From the NCBI GenBank assembly GCA_004552395.1, contig SFOK01000002.1, forward strand, positions 1-44,067: a DNA stretch of 44,067 nt, read 5' to 3'. Within the stretch, counting starts at the first letter, position 1, and each line of letters starts with the position of its first letter. The position numbers and the translations under genes are program-made. This stretch comes from Bacteroidales bacterium. GTDB taxonomy: Bacteria; Bacteroidota; Bacteroidia; Bacteroidales; Muribaculaceae. This document shows positions 39,968-44,067 of this stretch, one piece after another. Under the pieces are notes generated by a model. It saw nothing but the letters and a program-made list of their open reading frames with translations. It did no database searches and was not told the DNA's origin.

Positions 39968-42900
39968 TTAGCGGACGATCACTTTCTCTACTTTCGCACC
40001 CTGCTTGCGGATCAGGATCTGGCCCGGTTCGGGGTTGATGACGCGGACGCCCTGCAGGTTGAAGTAGATTGCTTCGGAGTCGGTGTCGTCGCCGAGGACG
40101 CTATCAACGCCTGTGACATTCTCCTTATGGAAGGTGACGAATGTGGTGGCGGGATCGGTAGCGATCGACTTGACGGTGAAGTCTGCGTATTTCTCGCTGC
40201 GGGCGCGGCGGGGAGCGCCGGAAGCGGAAGTCTCAGCGGGATTGTAGACATAATCGGCATCGGAGAGGGCCTCGTAAGCTTTCACTTTGGAAACCTCGCC
40301 GGGCACGCAGTAGTGGAATACCGACTGGAGCTGAACGCCCATTTTGGCTTCGTTGACATTAGCATCGCCGAGGTTAGTGAGGAACTTTTTCAGAGTGATA
40401 GTGCCGTGATTGTAGTCATGGCCGGCCTCTGTCTGATTAGCTCTCTTAGAGGAGTCGTGGAGCACCACGTAGTTATTGTATGTGTAATCGAGGAGTTCGT
40501 TGCCGTAGGCTGTGGCGTCCCAAGCGTTGATGGAGTAAGTGCGGGGGAGTTCGGGATAAGCAATCTCCTCGTAGTTGTGCCAGTTGAAGTCGGCACCGTA
40601 CTCCTGAGCGTCGCAGTTGAAGTATTTGGACTCATCGGAGACAGCGAGGTTTTCGGCTTTCACAGCGTGCCAGTCGCCGAGGATGTTGCGGCCTGTGATG
40701 TAGTTCTTCTCGGCGGCGCCGCTGTTGTTCTTGACGGTGACGTTGCCGGCCATCTCCCAGTCGCGGTTGACGAAGAAGTCGCCGAGCGGGACATTGAAGA
40801 AGAACTCGCCGGCCTCGAGGAAGGCTTCGGAAGCGGAAGTATCCTTGTAGCGTTCGGCAAATGTCTTGTCGAAGGTCATGATGTTGTCGAGCGAGCCGCC
40901 CCTACTGTCTGCGTTTCTGGCGTAGAAGTCGAGTCCGACAGTGATCTTGGAGTCAGCGGCCATATTCTTGTTCCAGATGAACTTGCCCGTCACGCTGGTG
41001 TGGGGGTAGATCAGAGTCTGGTCGGATTTGCCTTCGCTGTGCTTCTTGTAGGCCAGATGGTTCTCCACGGTGAGTGAGGGAGTGTGCGACATGGCCTGAT
41101 AGCGCAGCTGGTCGGAGTTGGCGGCCAGCACCAGTTTGAAGTATTCGGTATCCTTCGAGCTGTTGTTGAGCAAGATGCCGTTGTCGGAGCTTTGAGAAGC
41201 ATAATAGTTGCTCCAGATATTGGGACGGAGCTTGTCGTCGTTGTCGGCCGACGACCAACGCTGAGTGCCGGTGACATCCACAATCTCGAACCAGGCCTGA
41301 TCGTGGTTCATTGCATTGAACTGCAAATTCTCAGCTACCAGATAGTTCAGGTCATGGTTGCCGGGCAGCATTTTCGAGGATCTGAAGAACGCGAATTTGT
41401 ACGAGTTCGGATTCTTCACGTAGCAATTGGCAAGAGTATTGTTCTCCCCGGTATATTTCTTTGTTTCTTTGTATATACAGGAATAGCCTGTGAGATCAAT
41501 TTTGGGCATCCCGACATCGGTGGTCGCGGGGTATTCAACGACACTGTAGGAGACCCTTGTGCCCTCTTTCAGGGAGAGCATGAGCGGTGCGGTCTTCTCG
41601 TAGCCCCACTTATTGGTTGTGGCGTAGAGATAATACATGGGGCGCTCGATCACTTTGCCGGCGTATACATCGTAGCCTTTGCCCATGATCTTGAAGAGGG
41701 TGATACCGTAGATGGTAGCGTCCTCGTCCCAGCAGAGGTCCACACGGGAGCTTGTCTCGCGGATATTGTAGAAGTGCTTGCCGTCATAGTTGGCGTAGCC
41801 GTCGGCAGATCCTTCGCCCACGAGCATGTTGGGGTTGGCGCACCACCACTTGTTGGCGTAGAAGAGCTGCGAGCCGTGATAGGGGGTCGAGATATCGTAG
41901 CCGTTCGGATCGAGGATGTTGAACTGAGCGTAGAGGCCGTCCCTGATGGAGCGGATCTTGACGCCCTGGCCGCCGTTGGAGAGGTCCAGATAATAGAGCA
42001 TGCGCTGGTTCTCTTTGCCCTCGAAGACCACGGGCTTGAACTCATAGTATTTCACAGAGCCGTCCAAGACTGTATGTTCGACTTTGGAGTCGTAGAGCTC
42101 GCTCCATTTGGCATTGGACTCGCCGCCCCAGACCTTCAGCATCGGGTTCTGCTCGTAAGCGTGGAACTCGGCGGGGCCTGTCTCGGTATCGTCGATCAGA
42201 TAGAGGTCGTATTTGTCGTACATCTTACCGTGCTCCTTGTCGGAGTTGCGGACGATAAGCACGATTCTGTTGAACAAGGGCGTATGGGCGGCGAACTTGT
42301 TCTCATTGACTACGAAGTCTTTCGTGTCGTTGAGGTGGAGGTTCTCGCCGGTGTAAGCCCGGCCGTTCACATTGAATGTGAAGCTCTCGGCATCTTGGGT
42401 GGAGATGTTGCGGCCCAGGTTGATGTAATAGCCCTGTTCGGCGATATCGTGGCGGGTGAAGGGTATGGTGATCGGGCCGGTCTGAGTGCCGCGGAGGGCC
42501 TCATAGACAGTACCGCCGGTCAGAGTGAGCGAATAAGTGTCGGAGTTGAGGGGCACATCGTTGGCCGGATACTCCTCGGGATTGAGCTTGTTGGAGACCA
42601 TTATCTTGTAGGGACGGGCATTGTCGCCGTTGGCGCTGCGCCAGTCGGACTTCACGGTGTAGGTCTTGTTGATGCCTTTGTCGTCAGTGGTGAGGTCGAA
42701 AGCGTCCTTGTCTATGTAGAAGAAGAACGCGCGCGGTGTGAGACGCACCTCCATGCGGGAGTTGGCGCACCATGACTTCTGATCCACTTGGATAAGGAGG
42801 TTCTCATTGCGTGCGTTGAAGACAGCCTCGGGGGTAGCTTTCTCATCGATGAAGTTGGTCCTTACGTTGGTGAAGGACTTGGTGTCGGCGTTCCAGGTGG

Positions 42901-44067
42901 AGTTGGTCAGCATGGTGACGTTGGCCTTGAGGTCCACCTGCGAAGCGTATTCCACAGCGTCGATCTGCTCCTGGTCATTGAGCACCGTGGGGAGCTCGAA
43001 GACGAAGTACTTGTCGTTCTCGCCGCGGTAGTTGAAATAGTATAAGCCGGAGTCGTCGCGGTGCTCCTTGAGTTTCTTGAAAGCGGGGCCTTCCCAGAGG
43101 TGCAGATAGAGAGTACCGTCAAAGAAGTTGCCGCTCCTGGGCTTGAGGGTCACCGTGTAGGTGTTGAAGTCCACAGTCATGTCGTAGAAGCCGCAGGGAG
43201 TGGAGAAGCTCTTCAGGTTCTCGGTGGCATCCGTGGTGAGGAAGGGAGCGGTGAGGCCGACGTTGAGATTGAAAGCGTAGTCGCTGTCGTGGTCTGTGGG
43301 CACCACATTGATTACTTTGCCGTTGACGAGGAAGCGGAACCAGCCGCGCTCGTTATCGCCGTTCTGCACGCCGATGTTGGAGAATTCGAAGACATTGTCT
43401 CTGACCTTCTTGCCGGGATAAGCCTGATCGGGGTTCCAGCCGTTGCTTAAGTTCTTGCCGGAGTAGGAGTTGGATAAGACATGGCCGAGCAGCGAAACGC
43501 TCTCCACGTTCTCGAGCTTCACAAATTTCTCGGCGTAGACTGTGCGGGCGTCGAGGTCGACATAGATGTTGTATGTGCCGTCATCGAGCGAGTAGCTTGG
43601 CTCGCCGCCCGCAGAGGGCTTGAAGGATTCTGCGATGTGGGTGTAGTTGGCAGGAACGCCGGGAGTGAGTTTCATGTCCTGGCCTCCGTAAAAGTCGGGA
43701 GTGAGGCGATTGCTCCAGTTCCAGTCGCTTGTGGAACCGTTGATAAGGAACTGGAAAGTGCCGTTTACTTTAAGGCCGGAGAACACATAAGTATTGCCCA
43801 CCTTTGTGCCGGGGTAAAGGGATTTCCAATCCTCACCGTTAACGCTGCCGATCAGGAAGAGGTCGTTGATCTCGGCGGGCTGAGCGGCTGTGACGCTCAC
43901 TTTGAGAGCATTCAGATCCAGAGTGATATCATAAGGGCCCTTGCCTATCATAAAGTAGGGTACACGATAATCGATAACCTCATATCCGCAATCAGCTTTA
44001 TGGTTATCGGCTGAAAAAGAGAAATATTGACCCCCCCCCCTGGGATAATATCGGCCATTATCCGATT
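39968..44067 (-). CDS. Large secreted multi-module protein, 5' end beyond the window
   Basis: The frame is open from the stop at 39968 to the window edge. An ATG at 43951 is internal: upstream codons continue without a stop and read naturally (GGGQYFSFSADNHKADCGYE), like the edge of a beta-sandwich module. More than 1365 residues are visible. Several SusE/F-like modules (LFLIGSVNGEDW; SVSLLGHVLSNSY) occupy the visible N-terminal part (about the first 300 residues); the middle is beta-rich and unrecognised. The C-terminus (IYFNLQGVRVINPEP, then GQILIRKQGAKVEKVIVR) resembles a type IX secretion sorting signal. Probably a surface glycan-binding protein; the signal peptide and N-terminus are outside the window. 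Confidence 0.75.
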   Translation of the reverse strand, partial: SDNGRYYPRGGGQYFSFSADNHKADCGYEVIDYRVPYFMIGKGPYDITLDLNALKVSVTAAQPAEINDLFLIGSVNGEDWKSLYPGTKVGNTYVFSGLKVNGTFQFLINGSTSDWNWSNRLTPDFYGGQDMKLTPGVPANYTHIAESFKPSAGGEPSYSLDDGTYNIYVDLDARTVYAEKFVKLENVESVSLLGHVLSNSYSGKNLSNGWNPDQAYPGKKVRDNVFEFSNIGVQNGDNERGWFRFLVNGKVINVVPTDHDSDYAFNLNVGLTAPFLTTDATENLKSFSTPCGFYDMTVDFNTYTVTLKPRSGNFFDGTLYLHLWEGPAFKKLKEHRDDSGLYYFNYRGENDKYFVFELPTVLNDQEQIDAVEYASQVDLKANVTMLTNSTWNADTKSFTNVRTNFIDEKATPEAVFNARNENLLIQVDQKSWCANSRMEVRLTPRAFFFYIDKDAFDLTTDDKGINKTYTVKSDWRSANGDNARPYKIMVSNKLNPEEYPANDVPLNSDTYSLTLTGGTVYEALRGTQTGPITIPFTRHDIAEQGYYINLGRNISTQDAESFTFNVNGRAYTGENLHLNDTKDFVVNENKFAAHTPLFNRIVLIVRNSDKEHGKMYDKYDLYLIDDTETGPAEFHAYEQNPMLKVWGGESNAKWSELYDSKVEHTVLDGSVKYYEFKPVVFEGKENQRMLYYLDLSNGGQGVKIRSIRDGLYAQFNILDPNGYDISTPYHGSQLFYANKWWCANPNMLVGEGSADGYANYDGKHFYNIRETSSRVDLCWDEDATIYGITLFKIMGKGYDVYAGKVIERPMYYLYATTNKWGYEKTAPLMLSLKEGTRVSYSVVEYPATTDVGMPKIDLTGYSCIYKETKKYTGENNTLANCYVKNPNSYKFAFFRSSKMLPGNHDLNYLVAENLQFNAMNHDQAWFEIVDVTGTQRWSSADNDDKLRPNIWSNYYASQSSDNGILLNNSSKDTEYFKLVLAANSDQLRYQAMSHTPSLTVENHLAYKKHSEGKSDQTLIYPHTSVTGKFIWNKNMAADSKITVGLDFYARNADSRGGSLDNIMTFDKTFAERYKDTSASEAFLEAGEFFFNVPLGDFFVNRDWEMAGNVTVKNNSGAAEKNYITGRNILGDWHAVKAENLAVSDESKYFNCDAQEYGADFNWHNYEEIAYPELPRTYSINAWDATAYGNELLDYTYNNYVVLHDSSKRANQTEAGHDYNHGTITLKKFLTNLGDANVNEAKMGVQLQSVFHYCVPGEVSKVKAYEALSDADYVYNPAETSASGAPRRARSEKYADFTVKSIATDPATTFVTFHKENVTGVDSVLGDDTDSEAIYFNLQGVRVINPEPGQILIRKQGAKVEKVIVR
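44031..44040. repeat. C10 homopolymer inside the open frame
   Basis: Ten C residues (ten G on the coding minus strand) encode part of PRGGGQ. This is the longest GC homopolymer noticed in the window. A one-base slip would break the reading frame, so it is a candidate phase-variation tract, or an assembly weak point near the contig edge. Confidence 0.7.

Noticed and set aside
41084..42775. Plus-strand frame of 563 codons inside the large surface-protein gene
   Set aside because: It is a shadow; the minus strand continues with beta-rich repeats and a recognisable C-terminal tail.

Overview
The window reads as chromosomal DNA from a Bacteroidales bacterium, most likely a GC-rich gut lineage such as Muribaculaceae. 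The support is several copies of the Bacteroidetes promoter (TTTG, about 20 bases, TAnnTTTG), a TGS-uridine-kinase-like protein, DUF4492 beside cydAB, a viroplasmin-type RNase H, rnpA-yidD clustering, and secreted proteins ending in a T9SS-like tail. Family names come from reading motifs in the translations; no database search was run.

Region 1 (1-19601) is the striking part. It is ten tightly packed same-strand genes behind one good promoter with a structured leader. In order they are: a SrfB-like ASKHA-fold protein; a SrfC-like P-loop NTPase; two tandem paralogous subtilases, each with a cytosolic N-domain, one membrane anchor and an S8 catalytic domain; a four-helix membrane protein; a second, atypical GTPase; a membrane protein whose frame is cut by an in-frame TAG; a lipoprotein; a soluble protein that shares the subtilases' N-terminal domain and ends in Pro/Ala repeats; and a single-pass protein with regulatory-like beta domains. 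The layout (two NTPases and an ASKHA ATPase in the cytosol, twin proteases with sensor-like cytosolic domains and envelope-facing catalysis, a lipoprotein) suggests an NTP-regulated envelope machine or conflict/defence system. That function is inferred.

Region 2 (19692-23213) holds a GH3-family acyl-amido-synthetase-like gene, an RNase H gene and a tRNA-Lys(CUU). Two degenerate tRNA-Lys-like copies follow, and each of the three units has its own intrinsic terminator. Next to them is a 5'-truncated HTH regulator, so this looks like a decayed integration hotspot.

Region 3 (23256-35584) is mostly housekeeping: a secreted CE1-type esterase, a small unknown protein, queG, DUF4492-cydA-cydB, a TGS/uridine-kinase-like gene, the minus-strand cluster rnpA-yidD-tatD-pdxB, and a flippase transcribed divergently from rnpA through mirror-image promoters.

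Region 4 (35916-44067, minus strand) is a glycan-use or surface locus: a large secreted multi-module protein running off the window end with a C10 tract inside its frame, a second six-module SusE/F-like protein, and a GH30 glycosidase. No SusC/SusD pair is visible; it may lie beyond the edge.
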